Position numbers and translations under genes: made by a program. 64,000 bases of DNA, from positions 868,501 to 932,500 of the forward strand of contig WAID01000005.1 of the NCBI GenBank assembly GCA_016584495.1, written 5' to 3'. Below the pieces are notes generated by a model. That model worked only from the letters and a program-made list of their open reading frames with translations, did no database searches and was not told the origin of the DNA. The stretch is from Celoporthe dispersa. Taxonomy: Eukaryota; Ascomycota; Sordariomycetes; Diaporthales; Cryphonectriaceae. Of the stretch, positions 37,201 through 49,302 are shown piece by piece (position 1 is the stretch's first letter; the number at the start of each line of letters is the position of its first letter).

Positions 37201-40200
37201 CTATGTAATTCGTTCGCGCTGAGGAACAATCTTGGATAATTCTGTGAAGCTCTGAAGTAAACGTCTTTATATGGTCGAGGGGAGGCCACGGTCCGCCTTT
37301 TTATAATTCACAGAGTCCCCAGCAAAAGGTAAGTGCTACACATACTGAGGCTTCACAAAGCAGTCTGACGATCTTCCCCTTTCGGCTTTAGAGGGCCGGT
37401 CTTAGCCAAAGCCGATTTATTCTCCTTTTCTCTCCGTTACGTCCTTGCTGGCGAACCACGGCGAGCGTTACGAACGGTTTTGTCTTTGCTTTGTTCTGGA
37501 ACATGCTCGAGTGTCGAGATTCCAAGCGAGGGTGGTAGTGTGCGGTTGTGGGTTGAACTTGAGGTTCTTGCTACGGTGCGTTGTGTGGAGGCTGAGATTT
37601 TGGCGTGTATGAATTGTGGTAGTATGACCAACCCGCAATGCGTTCTCTACGAGATAAGAACACAAAATTTATAGTACAGCTCTGGTTCTTCTTCTTCTGC
37701 TCTATCGTGTACTGGGTTTTAATAGTCTTCTGAATGCTTCTTTAGTAACGGGTGCCTTGTCTCATTACTACCAAGAATCATGCTACGCCGCACCTCTCTG
37801 TAATTGCTTCTACTTGTGAGGCTTCTCAACTTCCAGACACAAGTATAGATGGCGTTAACAATCGGCCCTGGCTATTCACACTTGTCTTCCGCTTCCGTGG
37901 TACAAGCCTCTGGCTTGCCTTTTGTAGCCTCATGACCGTATATCTCCTTCAGACTATCACATTCTCTCGTATAATTCGGACATTGTACTGGACCATTCCA
38001 TCTTCCACACTCTATGATGCCTGTGGAACCTCATTCTCCTCGTCAAGCACTGGCACCGCTACGCCTTCACTTTATTCCTAGACTGCACTTATGACCCGAG
38101 CCAATCGCGAGTTCTGTGCGCCTACATCAAGGATGCTCTTCCAGGCCGTGGCTGGTGGCTGAGGTTGTGCAAATACAATCTCCTTCACGATTCTAATTCG
38201 TAGATGGGAATTATTGATCGCCGGCGGTAGCACAGACACACCACGGGCCTTGAGCGGTCTCTGTAGGCAACGAATGAACAATCATGGAAAACCTCAACCG
38301 GGAGGCAAGGTGGAGAGGCAAGTCTGTGGGAAGACCGCGGCCGAACAATTAGGCGGCCAGTCTCTCGGCAATGCCATGCAGAGGCCCGTGAACATCCCAG
38401 ATGCCCCTATGCAAGAGACCTCTCTGTAGGACTCTGTTCTAGAATGCTATCTCGGTGGAGAGGTCCTGCCCCTTCGTGGGTCTCACCAGCTGCCGTGGAC
38501 GGCGGGCATGTTCGTCGAGACCGAGGCGTCCTTACCATCCATTCATACGAACGTCGATCACCCTGGCGTCCAGTGCGTGGAGAGGTGGGTAGAACCAGGG
38601 CGGATCCAGGCTGCCAGGCAAGATGATGATCATGGTCCAGACGATGGTGTTTCCGGGGATAAAAAAGTCTGGGGCAAAGTCGGATCTGGCCCAAAATAGG
38701 CCACTTAGAGGTCTTACTTAAGACAAGGGGGGGTTGCAGCTGCCAGCCAACTCAAATTTCCCCACCGATGCGTGATCCAGGATAACAGCTTCGAGGTGGA
38801 TATTCCCTTGTTGAGGTTCCAGATTTTCTGTTGTTGGGTGTCGTCTTGTTTCGTGCCAGCGAAGACTCTGGTCTCCGCCCGCTCAAGGAAAACCAAGGAA
38901 GGGAAAGAAGAAGAAGAAGAAAAAAAAAGAAGTCAGGTCCCCCTTCTCCGACCTCCCCTGATATCAGGGCCTAGGGAAGGAGAGAACGGTCGTATTTACT
39001 CTGGGACAAGACGTCAGCGTTGTTAGGGGTCTTGTTGGGTCCCAGCCTTCGAATTTCCCAAGGCAGGAGGCTGGGGAGACGCGCGAAGTGGGCAGGATGA
39101 GCTCTGGTTGGCGCTACGTCATGCAAGGAACCCCGGCCGTGTGGACCCGTCCCGCCTGGCGCTAAGCTTAAATGAGGTCTGTTGCTATCCCAACGACCCC
39201 GGCCTTGTTTACTATGGCACACCTTCGTCCTTGGACCTCTCCCACTCATCCTGCCACGGCCAGCCTGAGGTGCTGGTGATGAGATGGCGAGTCCGACGGG
39301 GGGTACGTGCACAGGAGATGTCCTCGAGGCTCTCACCTCGCTGCCAGGACCAGCGTGCTCACATCGCCGGCTCGTGTCCTGCAGGTTTCCTGGGGCAGGT
39401 GGGAGGGGGGAACCGAACCTTTCCGGCCTAGGCTCGAGGTACGTACCATTTTTTAACGTTACTATGTACCCTGTAGCTGCGATCGAAGGCATCGCGCTGT
39501 CAGAACACGATCCCAGGGAAAAAATCCAGTGGCGCAGGTTGCTTGGGATTCTGTCGCCAGCCCAACCCACCCATCAGCGCGTATCCACCACAAGTCACTC
39601 TCTCACCGCGGCGACCGGAATCTTTTCTCTTTCTTGCAGGCGCAGTTCCGGGCTGCATGACATGACGGCGGGTTCCATCCCGTCAGTTTCCCAGCCACCG
39701 CCCTGAACAAGACTCGAGCCCGCCCGCCCTGCAGCACAAAGCTTGTGCAGCCAAACACAAGGGGGCGGAAAACTTGCAGACAGACCTGCATCATCCAATT
39801 CACCTTTTCCCATCTTCCCTCTCTCTCTCTCTCTCTCCCTCTCACCCTCTGTCTCTATCCTGCTCCATACTACCTGCTACTTCCCTATCTGCAGCTGTGA
39901 ATAGGAATAGACCCAACCTCTTGCATTCCACCTGCAGCTTAAGTCTCACATCTCTATTTTACCTTTCCCACTTACACACGCCCGCCCCTCAACTCACCTT
40001 ACCCAAACCAAACCCCCAACAACCTACACGCGTGTCTGGCATGCTGCTGGATACCACCGACTAGAAACCTTCGTGACCACTACGGACTAAACAAAGTCAG
40101 GCCAGCAGAGAGATTTGTACACTACCAGTCTCAGGTCTCAACTGTCATTCGTTCCCGTCCGCGTCGACCGTCCTCCCTTCATTCAAGCCCAGACCTCGCC

Positions 40201-40443
40201 CGCCCGTCGATACTCGTCCACACCAGCGCGGGCTTCCTGCCTGAGAGGATCCACCTCACACACATACACACACACCCACGGGCCTTGGAGGGTGACTGAT
40301 CAACACCACGACTGCGCTGCAGGGCGCGTCGACGTCCCACCGAGTCTCCACGGAGGCCGGGCTAGGGATCACAAGAAGATCGAGGCAGGCTCGCGAGGCC
40401 AAAAACACAGAGAGAGACAGAGAAGAAGGACACCGGTGACAAG
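37104..40443. other. long intergenic region
   Basis: About 3.3 kb without a supported gene. It includes an AT run (37169-37196), a GAA run near 38908-38930, a CT run (about 39819-39842), and a pyrimidine-rich leader before FIG1. Short ORFs at 38400-39700 on both strands lack motifs and bias. Confidence 0.5.
37169..37196. repeat. AT dinucleotide microsatellite
   Basis: Fourteen AT units about 65 bp upstream of the aldo/keto reductase start codon, in its promoter or 5' UTR. Confidence 0.9.
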
Positions 40444-41610
40444 ATGCCGGCGTTCAGGACAGGATGGTACCGTACGTATATATGACTTACTTGTCCCGAG
40501 AGCAACATTCCTGTCGAACGGGACAGGGGCAGCCACATTCCTCGCAGCACAGACTGACCTGACCGTCTTCTTGCAGGTTTCGTACCGTTCCTGGGATACC
40601 ATCATGTGTTGATGATATTGATAGCAGTCGCCATCATCCTGCTGTGTAAGTCCTCAACAGCCACGCCAGTCCACCTTTTTCAAGAGACCACCGTCGGCTC
40701 CCCTTGTTTGTACCCGTGACTGACGACGCCTCTCCTCGCCTATAGCACTATTACTAGCAGGCTGCTCATCCTCCAGCCCGCTAATACCAGACATCTTCCT
40801 CCTCTCCCTCTACTACGACAACTACACGCCGCATCCCGACACCGCACAGGTCAACTATGCCGTCTACTCCGAGATCCAGAGCATAGCAGGCGACGCCCGA
40901 CTGCAGGCCCGCGTGGGCTACTTTGGCATCTGCATCAACCCGGACGGCGGCTCCTGGCTGTGTTCTAACAATGCCACGGCCCTGGCGCAGGAGGTCAGCG
41001 TCGACCAGGACCCGCTGAACCTGATCTGGCTGGCGAGCCAGTTCAAGGACATGGTGGTCTTCCCCTATCTTGTGTATGTCCACCCATCCCCCCGTGTTGC
41101 GCCCCCCCCCCCCAATTCTTTTTTAAGTCCCAATGGCCGGGGCAACCTCGCATAGAAGGGAAGGAGAAATAGAAAAGAGGAAGAAGAAAAGAAAAGAGGC
41201 ACAGCTTAAGCTGACTGTTTTGTTCCTCCCCAAACAGCATCATCGCCATCATCTTCGCCTTCATCTGCTTCCTCCTCCTCGCCACCTTCCCCGGCTGGCA
41301 CGAGGAGGAGGACTCGGTCGGCTCCGAGCGTGAGGTCAAGCCCTTCCCCAGCCGGCCCGTGTCGCAGGTCGCCCTCGCCATCATCTTCATCTCGTCCATC
41401 TTCATCCTCGTCTCCGTCCTCTGGCAGCATACCGCCTCCGTCGCCGCCAGTACAATCGCCCAGGACTTTGGCAACGGCGCCGTCAAATCGGGGGTCGGCA
41501 CCAGCGCCATGGTCCTGGGCTGGTTCTCCTTCACCCTGCTCATCATCGTCACGATCGGCCTGCTGGTCATGATATTGAGCATACGCGTCCTGAGCCAGCT
41601 GGCGGATTGA
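40444..41610 (+). CDS. FIG1: Fig1-family claudin-like Ca2+ regulator
   Basis: Plasma-membrane protein of the low-affinity calcium uptake system, linked in fungi to mating, cell fusion and hyphal development. Exons 40444-40471, 40577-40645, 40746-41073 and 41238-41610, 265 aa. Four hydrophobic segments: HHVLMILIAVAIILLSLLLA near the N-terminus, FPYLVIIAIIFAFICFLLLA, VALAIIFISSIFILVSVLW, and LGWFSFTLLIIVTIGLLVMI. The large first extracellular loop has the family signature GYFGICINPDGGSWLCSNN with its conserved Cys pair, followed by DPLNLIWLASQFKD. The first exon encodes only nine residues (MPAFRTGWY). The start was chosen because it is spliced in frame directly into the first helix. No frame break. 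Confidence 0.9.
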
Positions 41611-43273
41611 TGATCCTTTTTTTCTTTCCTCTTCAAAAGGACATCCTGCGATGGGGCGGGACCAAGGTGGAGGAGGGACCGGCCTCCTTCATTGTTTCTG
41701 TTTTCGATTCCTTTTTTGTTTTCTCCACAGGCATGCATTGGGCTCTCTAGTTACGAAGGAAATGAGCATGATAGAATAGGGCCATGGATGACAAGGGTAG
41801 GACGGAGTGCGGCGGCGGGAGGGGGTTGGGGGGGGGGAGAGAGAGAGATAGCTGGATATTACTTCTTGGTCTCACATCCACTGGCGGGTGGGAGCCAACA
41901 TACGAAGACCGGCCAGCCTTTCTCATCATCCCCTTCGACGGGGCGTATATAATGATACAAGGGTGGGGTGGGAGGGCAGAAGGGCGGGGCATTGAATATC
42001 TTTTTTTTTGCACGAGCGCGAATAAATTGGAGGGGGGGGGGAACAGATATACCCGGCTAGATGCAAACCGAAAACAAAAAAAGTGTGTACATGGACCTTG
42101 GCTTCTCTCCCCGCTCCCAAACTTCCCGCCTGATGATCTCGCCAAGAAGGCCTCGTGACAGCAAATGAAACGAGACGAGATAGACGAAAAGAGGACATAC
42201 AGGAAGCCGGAGTTGTAGCTCATACGTACATCGGGAGAGGGGGTGGCGATAGGATAATGTCTTGGGGATTTTGTTTTTCTCTTTCCAATTTCTCTCTGTC
42301 CCTTTTCCTTTTGACTCATTTTACCAAATGACTTGACTTGTAACTTTATTGTCTTGGCATCACATGCCAGGGACCTCTCGGTGTTGTTCTACGTGTACTC
42401 ATGTGTGTGTGTGTGCTTGTGCTTGTATCTGGACAGAGTGGGCGGCTCAATCCCCCCGGCTGGACGGGACAGAAAGGAAGGAAGGGGTAGGGGGCCACTC
42501 GCAGCTCTAGGATCGTGGGTTGGGAACACAGGGAGGAGAAGGGTGAAGAAAAAAAAGTAAGGGAAATTTTACATTTTTAGTTTGAGAGTATAATCAGCCA
42601 GCTTGACTCTTGGGCTGTGTGGTCTTTGGATATGAAGTGAGTGGGGTGGGTGAGTGACATGTGCAGGCAGAGAGAGCGGGCAGTGTGTGCGTGACGTCTG
42701 ATTGAGGTGGAGGTTGGAAAAAGAATCGAGGGCGAAGTATGAACAGAATATAGGTAGTATTGATAGGTATCATCGTCGGTGTGATAATAGTAGTAGTAGT
42801 AGTAGTAGTAGCACCTAGGATATGCAGTTCCGCAGGTCTCCATGACACTGTCCGATCTCCATGGCTAGGAATGCCTTCTTCACCATCCGCCCCTCCCGTC
42901 TTCCAATTCTCATGGGTGCCGTGATTACTCCATATGCAAAAAAGCCCGCCCCCTTCTCTCTCTTTTTTTTTCTTCTTTGAGCTTGGCCCAACCCAACCCC
43001 AGGCGGTATGACAAGATATGATACTCCTGCCCCATATATATATATGTTGAAAAGAAGAAAAAAATCAACAAACCCATGACCCCGTCGATGGTCTTCAGGA
43101 AGAAGAACGCCATAAACTCCGCCCCGCCATGCTGTTGACTTGCAAATCAGAAGAGGCAAAGGACACCCACTCTCTCTTTCTCTGGTCCCGCCCAGCTCTG
43201 CGTATCCGTCCCGTCCGTCCAAAACACTCACAGATCCTCTGTCGACAACTTGTTTCCCCCTTGCGGAGCCACC
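41611..43273. other. convergent intergenic spacer with a TAG microsatellite
   Basis: About 1.66 kb. Contains G-rich patches (41820-41840, 42035-42045), a GT run near 42400-42415, and a (TAG)8 microsatellite at 42788-42811. Short frames have no motifs; nothing else is seen. Confidence 0.55.
42788..42811. repeat. TAG trinucleotide microsatellite
   Basis: Eight TAG units in the spacer between FIG1 and the mannosidase gene. Confidence 0.9.
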
Positions 43274-46200
43274 TCACGACGGCCGCCGGAACGGATGCGC
43301 CTCCGTATTCAGCACCCAGTCGTCGAGCGAGATGACGTCCGGCTCCGAGAACAGCAGGTAAAAGTACTTGAGGGTCTCGGCGATCCAGAAGCTCTCCATG
43401 GTGCCCGCGTGCCGCAGCTTCGTCAGGTCGTTGACGCCGTTGATGGCCGAGTGGGCCGGGTCGTTGCGCACGTGGGTGATGACGGACTGCCACATCTGCC
43501 ACCCCTTTTCCTGCCACGTGGGATCACCCGTGATCCGGTACATGTACCAGACTGATTCGATAGCCTCAGGCCTGTGAATAGAGAAGAAACAAGGCAAAAA
43601 TAGAGTCAGCATTATAGATCTGACAGACCAACAAGAGTGAGGAGAGAGGGAGAAAGGGAGGGGGGGGGTGTAGGAGGGGCTTCAAGAGAGCTTACCGCAA
43701 CTGATACCCATTGCTGTTAACCTGGGTGTATCCCGGCGGCAGTCCTCCGGCGCTGATACGATCCGCCACGAATTCTTGGTGCGTCTGAGGTTTATGTGGC
43801 TTGGAGGGGACCTTGAAAGGGGGCCTGGGCTTTGCCTTGGGCTTGGGTTTGGCCTGGTCGATGGGCACCTGGTGAGGGTCCTCCTTGGGTATCTCAGGCT
43901 CGCCAAAGTACTCCTCGTCCATCTGTCTGATCTTCTCCTCGATGGCCTCTTGGTTGAGCAGCGAAGGGTCGAACGCAAGGGTGTCTCCCGAGACCGGGTC
44001 GATCTCCCGCTTGGTACGGCCTGCGCGATACGGAACATCGTCCTCGCGCCGCAGGGAGCCGTCGTCTCGGTCCCTCTGGGGCACTCCCGACTTTGGGTGG
44101 GGCTTCGCATCGCCGGCGTGCGTCACTGGTGTGCCCAGTTCCTCTGCGGCCTGTTGCATCACAGCCTCGGCGCGCAGGGCCTCGTTCTTGGCGATCTCCC
44201 ACTCCGCCAGCTTCTCGATGTAGACCTCCATCTGGTCCTCCCTGATCTTGGGGTTCGGGTCGATCCCGAGGTGCCACGCCGTCTCGTTCCACTCGCACGA
44301 CCCGCCATGCAGACACGGCGTGAGGAAGGCAATCTCTGCCATGATGCCGGTCGGCATGCTGGCGTAGGCCCAGACACAGCCGTCTGTGAGGCGCCGGCCG
44401 ATGTCCAGGTCCTCGTCCGAGCCGAAGATCTTGCCGCCCATGGCGAACATACCTCCGAGGAAGCACGCCAGGTGGGTGACCTCGAAGCCGCGGGTGGCGT
44501 CTCTGGCGAGGTCCAGGTCCGCGGAGGGCGTGACCATGAGCTTGGAGGAGAAGAGGATGTCGGCGTTGTCGGGGGTGATGGGCCGGTACAGGAGGTGCTC
44601 CTTGACCGCGGCGACCGTCTTCTCGTGCATGGAGCGATACTTGGCCTCCAGGCCGCCCAGGAGGAGGTACTGCTTGGGGAAGTACTCATACGCCGAGTCC
44701 TGGCTGCCGCCCATGCCGAACGACTGGGTTCCCGACGAAGCGGCGAGGTTCTGGGCCTCGCACTCCCAGTTGGCCGGCAGGCCATCCGCCCCGAGAGGCT
44801 CGCCGGCGGGGCCGCGGCCGCTCGCGCGGCTACCCGAGCCCCCTTGTACGCGCCGCTGATGTGATCCTCCGTCGGGCCGATCTTGGGCGGGGTTTGCGGC
44901 GGGGCGCGGCGGTAGATGGTGTTCTCCGGGGCGCCTGCGTCGTCGCCGCCGTGGTCGAGGTTGTCGCGTAGTTCTGTCTCGGGGGTGCCCGCCACCGTCG
45001 TCTTCTTCTTGGGGTTGTACCCTTCCGGCTCGTGTGGCGGGCTGTTGTTCTCTGCTGCCTGCCGCTGGGCCGAGGGCTGGCGCCGTCCAGCGCCTTGTTC
45101 GCGCCCGCGGTCTTGTTGCAGCCCGAGGCATCGATGTTCTCGGGAAAGATGCCCGGGATCAGCGACGCCGTGTGGTCCTCGCGGCCCTGCCATTCCTCCA
45201 GGGCGTTGGTGATGCGGGCGACGGCATCGTAGTACTTGTCCCTGCCGGTCAGCTGCGCCAGCCTGGTGAACTCCATGGACAGGGTGCCGATTTCTGCTAT
45301 GCCGGCCCTGGTGCCGGCGCGCTTGGGCTGCGAGGCGTAGGCTGGTTTCCACTGGTAGTACAGGACGGGCATCCGGTTGGGCGTATCGAAGACGCCCATC
45401 AGCACCTCTGCAAGCTCGACCGCCTTGTTGAGGAGCAGCGGGTAGTCGCCCTTGTGCCCGCCCGTCACATCGTAGGCGGCCAGGAGCCCGCCCAGGTAGC
45501 GGATCGTCGTCTCGAAGACCGGGATGTCGTTACGGTTCGTGGTCGTGAAGTCGACATTGTCCAGGCCGCTGTACGCCTCCTCGAACTCGTCCTTCAGGCC
45601 CATGATCCACAGCGTGTCCATGGAGTCCACCAGCGTCGCGCCCCAGCCGCAGAACGGGTCCCGGTAGCTCATGCCCGAGACGAGGAGCTCATCGTGTCCA
45701 AAGGCGTACTGGCTGTAGGCGGCCCACGCGACCTTTGCCTCTGTCCTGATCTGGCCCAGGCGGTCCTCCCGCCTCGCCCTGGCCTCGTCCGTCTCTGGGC
45801 CGAAGCCGTGCTGGATGGCAGGGATCGACCTGGGCGTGCCGGTGGGCAGCGGGATCAACGAGTCCTCCTCGACGGGGAAGCGCTCGGCCTGCTTGGTCCA
45901 GTGGATCGGCTCGCTGAAGGTGGTGCTGGGCTCGTATCTGCCCGGCGGATCCTGGACACGGAGCGGGTTCTGCGCGCCGGCGCCGCCTCCTCCTCCTCCT
46001 GGGTAGACATCCTGCACCTGGCCAGGCTTCCGGTCTGGCACGCCAGCGGCAGCGGCGGGCGGAGGGCTGCTCCCATCTGGTGCACCCACGGGAACACGGT
46101 CGTTGGCGGCGGGCGGCAGTGCGTACGCGTCGTCTGCCACAGGATCCGGCTTCAGCTCGGGGATCTTGACCACCTTGTCGTCGGCAGGCCTGGCCCCGCC

Positions 46201-46398
46201 GCCGTCGCCGCCGCCGCTGTAGCCACCGCCCTCCTGAGCGGGTCTCGTGCGGCCGGGGTTGGGCAGGACGGCAGTGACATACTGGAACTGGGACTCGAAG
46301 TCGTCGTCCCAGGCAGAGCTGCCCGACAGGCGGTAGAGGAGAAAGACGACAAAGAGGGCACACGCGACGAAGACGCGGTATCTCCTGAGGCGAGGCAT
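43274..46398 (-). CDS. class I alpha-1,2-mannosidase (GH47), membrane-anchored, two frame breaks
   Basis: Type II membrane glycosidase of the secretory pathway that trims Man from N-glycans. Exons 46398-43696 and 43571-43274, about 1000 aa. A basic N-terminus and one membrane anchor ([14 protein letters not shown]) precede a Pro/Gly-rich stem. Catalytic-domain motifs: [93 protein letters not shown] (catalytic Glu) and [12 protein letters not shown] (Ca2+-binding Thr). Two charged insertions interrupt the barrel: one after [13 protein letters not shown], and a ~150-residue Lys/Glu/Pro-rich block before [10 protein letters not shown]. Frame breaks: one C missing at 45074-45076, and one more between about 44785 and 44843, both inside the first insertion. 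Both being -1 restores a length divisible by three. Confidence 0.9.
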
Positions 46399-47156
46399 GG
46401 TCTGCGCCGGTGTCGTCCAGGTGCTGGGGCTTTGGACCTCCCCGCGGCGGGCACCTCAGGGAGCTGCGAGGGTCGTCACCGGGGGCAAGGTCCCTTCTTA
46501 TGGTCTTAGGGTGGCAGGGAGGCCGTCCTGCGAGGTGGCGCTGAGAGGCGGATCGCACAGGTCGGATCGACTGTCTCGTCTGGAGGTCCCGGAATGAGGA
46601 TCAACGGAAGAGCATGCTGCCCACGTGACGATGGAGGAGGGGAGAGGCGACAAGGCGCATGTCAGCCGCTGCCGCCAGGAGAAGAAGCAAGCCTGAAGAA
46701 GACGATGATGATCTGTGATCGAGAGCGAATGACGTCGGACGAGGACGAATTGAACAGCCGTTGAGGTTCAGCAGGAGCAGGTTTAATAATATAGTACTGA
46801 GAAGCAAAGATCAAAGAGAGAGAGAAGGGGGGAGAGAGAGACAGGGAGGATCTGATGGCAAGGGAAAACCAGATTAAAGAAACAACAAAAAAGCAGTCAT
46901 TCATGGATCATGGCGGGCCGAGGGAAAAGGTTAAAGGAACAAGCCTCCGTTCCCGTCATGTGTGTGGGTGCGTATTGTGCCCCTCGTGCCAAACAAAACG
47001 GTAGGGATGATGAGGAGTAATCGACCATAAACAACCTCCAGCCAAGCCAAGCCGAGCCAAGCCCGCGTTCAGGCCAGCCAGAGCCCTGTGAACAGCAGCT
47101 GCAGCGCTGAAGCAAGCCAGCCGTGCGCCGCCAGGAAGAGAGAGAAGGGCAAACCC

Positions 47157-47183
<27 letters not shown>
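47157..47183. repeat. A27 homopolymer
   Basis: An uninterrupted run of 27 adenines in the spacer upstream of the mannosidase gene. Its exact length is unreliable in any assembly. Confidence 0.9.
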
Positions 47184-47188
<5 letters not shown>

Positions 47189-48394
47189 GAGGGCACTATC
47201 GAAAAGGCGAGATGCCGCCAAGACGGAGCTAGAAATGGAACAAGGGACCCTGAGCTGGGCGAGCCAAGCACCCAAGGTGACCCCAAGACCCGAGGAGCCA
47301 GTGGGAAGAATTGGCCTGTTGGGGCCTCCGCAGCGCCACCGGCTTGGCGCGTCTCACAAGGGCAAGAGCCTATGAGGGCCTAACCAAGCACTGCCAAGGT
47401 ACGGTAGTCGTGCTGTGATTAGTGGCCGGGGGCTTCAGGTCATGGGTGCGCTGAGGACGGCACACGCAGGAGAAAGGGAAAGGAAAGGAAAAGACAAAGT
47501 GAGACAGTTTGTTGAAGACGGGCTGGTCGACACATTCCTGCAGCATTCTCCAGTAATCTGCACATGTCTCAAGTTTTACATATCTCCCTGCAATAAAGAT
47601 TCATCAGATTTTTGGGGGTTTCTTTTATTTTATTTTATTTTTTTGTTTTTAGAACTGGAGATGGTCAGCAATCTCCTGCACCCAGAGTCTTTCTAGAGAG
47701 AGGGAGGGAGGGGGAGGGGTGATGGCCCCCAATCCTGCAGCGGGGGAAATGCCAATTACCACGTACGAACATCAGAAAAGGGACCCCCTGAACCCTGTAA
47801 GCCCATGCCCGCACAGCGCCGTGGAACCTCCCCTGAGCGGGAGATAGGCGGTGGGCCGAAACAAAACCGGACGGGACACCTGCTCGACTGGGCGGTGTTT
47901 TTCTTAAAGCATGCAATCCTACTTTTTTTTTTGGGCGGGGGGCTTTTTCACATGCCGAGAACAAAAACACAGATCACCATGGTTAGCATTAATATAAAGT
48001 ATAGTGATTTAAAGTACAATATATCTCCACCACAAACAAGAAATACCTTTTACCCACTTAACCATTGAGGTTCCATGACACACGCTGACCTTGGACCTTC
48101 CTCGACGGGCAATCCCTCGAGCCGCCCTCGTGACCAACCCCCCCTCCCTCTTCCCAACAACAATAAGACGGAAGAGGTTGGGGGAGAAAAAATAAAAACA
48201 GCACCAGGAACAATACCTGTTCCTTCCTGCATTACGCCCATATGCCAAGTCCGGTTACGAGACTGCACCTGTACCATGCATGTATGTGCACTCGAACCCG
48301 GGCTCGGCTCGACTCGGCCGTTTCCCCTCGACGGATGCGACCTTCCGCGCCTGGATTCGATCGAGACGAGGTCACAGCCAGGCATCTCTCTGTG

Positions 48395-48443
48395 CCTCCT
48401 CCTCCTCCTCCTCCTCCTCCTCCTCCTCCTCCTCCTCCTCCTC
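48395..48443. repeat. CCT trinucleotide microsatellite
   Basis: About sixteen perfect CCT units in intergenic sequence. On the minus strand it reads AGG and gives spurious poly-Glu/poly-Arg frames. Confidence 0.95.
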
Positions 48444-49302
48444 ACCGCGCCCTCCGGATCGATCTAGCCGGATCGACATGATCTGGGTCTCCTGTGGAAA
48501 AATAGTACGTCTAGAATCTGCTGTCGCGGTACCACGTACTGAATGATACATCATTTCTGCCGGCCCCTGTGCGCAGGCAAGGCGGATCTTGGATAATCCC
48601 CGGCGGTCCAGAACACTTTATGCTGCAGCACCGTGCTGTAGTTAGTCATCTCAGCAGGTCCCGTGGCCGCCCGTCTGTGCTGCTCCCATACCTTTCGTCT
48701 CCTTCTCTACGGCCGTGGCCACACGCGACCAAGAGATAGCTTACTGCCGCGGGCCTTCTTCTCGGTCTCTTTGTCGACGACATCCCCCTTCTGGCCAAGC
48801 GCCCCAGCTGTCATGTCAGACGCCACCGGAACACTAGCCGGCTCTAGGCCGGTGACGGCTCTTCCAAGAAAAAGAGAGACAGAGAGAGAGAGAGAGGCCT
48901 AGGGTGTTGGTTGTGCCTCTTAGTAAGATGCCATGCGGTCAGACAGGGAAACAACCCAGGATGAGGATTGTGAAGGCTTCATGAGGTAGGTAGGAGGTTA
49001 TGTAGTATTTACCACTACTGAATACCTTCATATTGCAAGTTGAAGAAGAAAAATAAAATCGAGTGATCATCTCAGCCACCCACCCGGGAGAAGGGGCGCT
49101 GGCCGGACCTGGTACTTGCTCAAAGCATACATCTCTCTCACCCTCACCTCTCTACTGTATACCGTTCGTATGTTGTTGTCCAGGTGCTCTGAGTACAGAA
49201 CAAGCATGTCCTCCAAATAGGCCAAGACCATGCCCAAACCTTGGTACCCACATGAACAGCCGAGCGTCCCATCACATCAGTTATAGGTAACATGTCACGG
49301 TT

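Larger units (their letters stand above)
46399..49302. other. long intergenic region with homopolymer and CCT repeats
   Basis: About 2.9 kb with no supported gene. Notable simple repeats are an A27 homopolymer (47157-47183) and a 49-bp CCT repeat (48395-48443). A T-rich patch (47620-47660) and GA run (48875-48896) are also present. Short frames with poly-Leu, poly-Ser or poly-Pro arise only from the CCT repeat. Confidence 0.6.

Noticed and set aside
43776..44864. 362-aa plus-strand frame
   Set aside because: Also an antisense shadow of the GH47 catalytic domain, created by GC-rich third positions.
45034..46509. 491-aa plus-strand frame opposite the GH47 gene
   Set aside because: Antisense shadow with Arg/Val/Leu/Gly-rich composition; the minus strand has the GH47 motifs.
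48395..48443. Regular repeat considered as a CRISPR-like array or coding repeat
   Set aside because: It is a perfect CCT microsatellite with no spacers, and the organism is a fungus.
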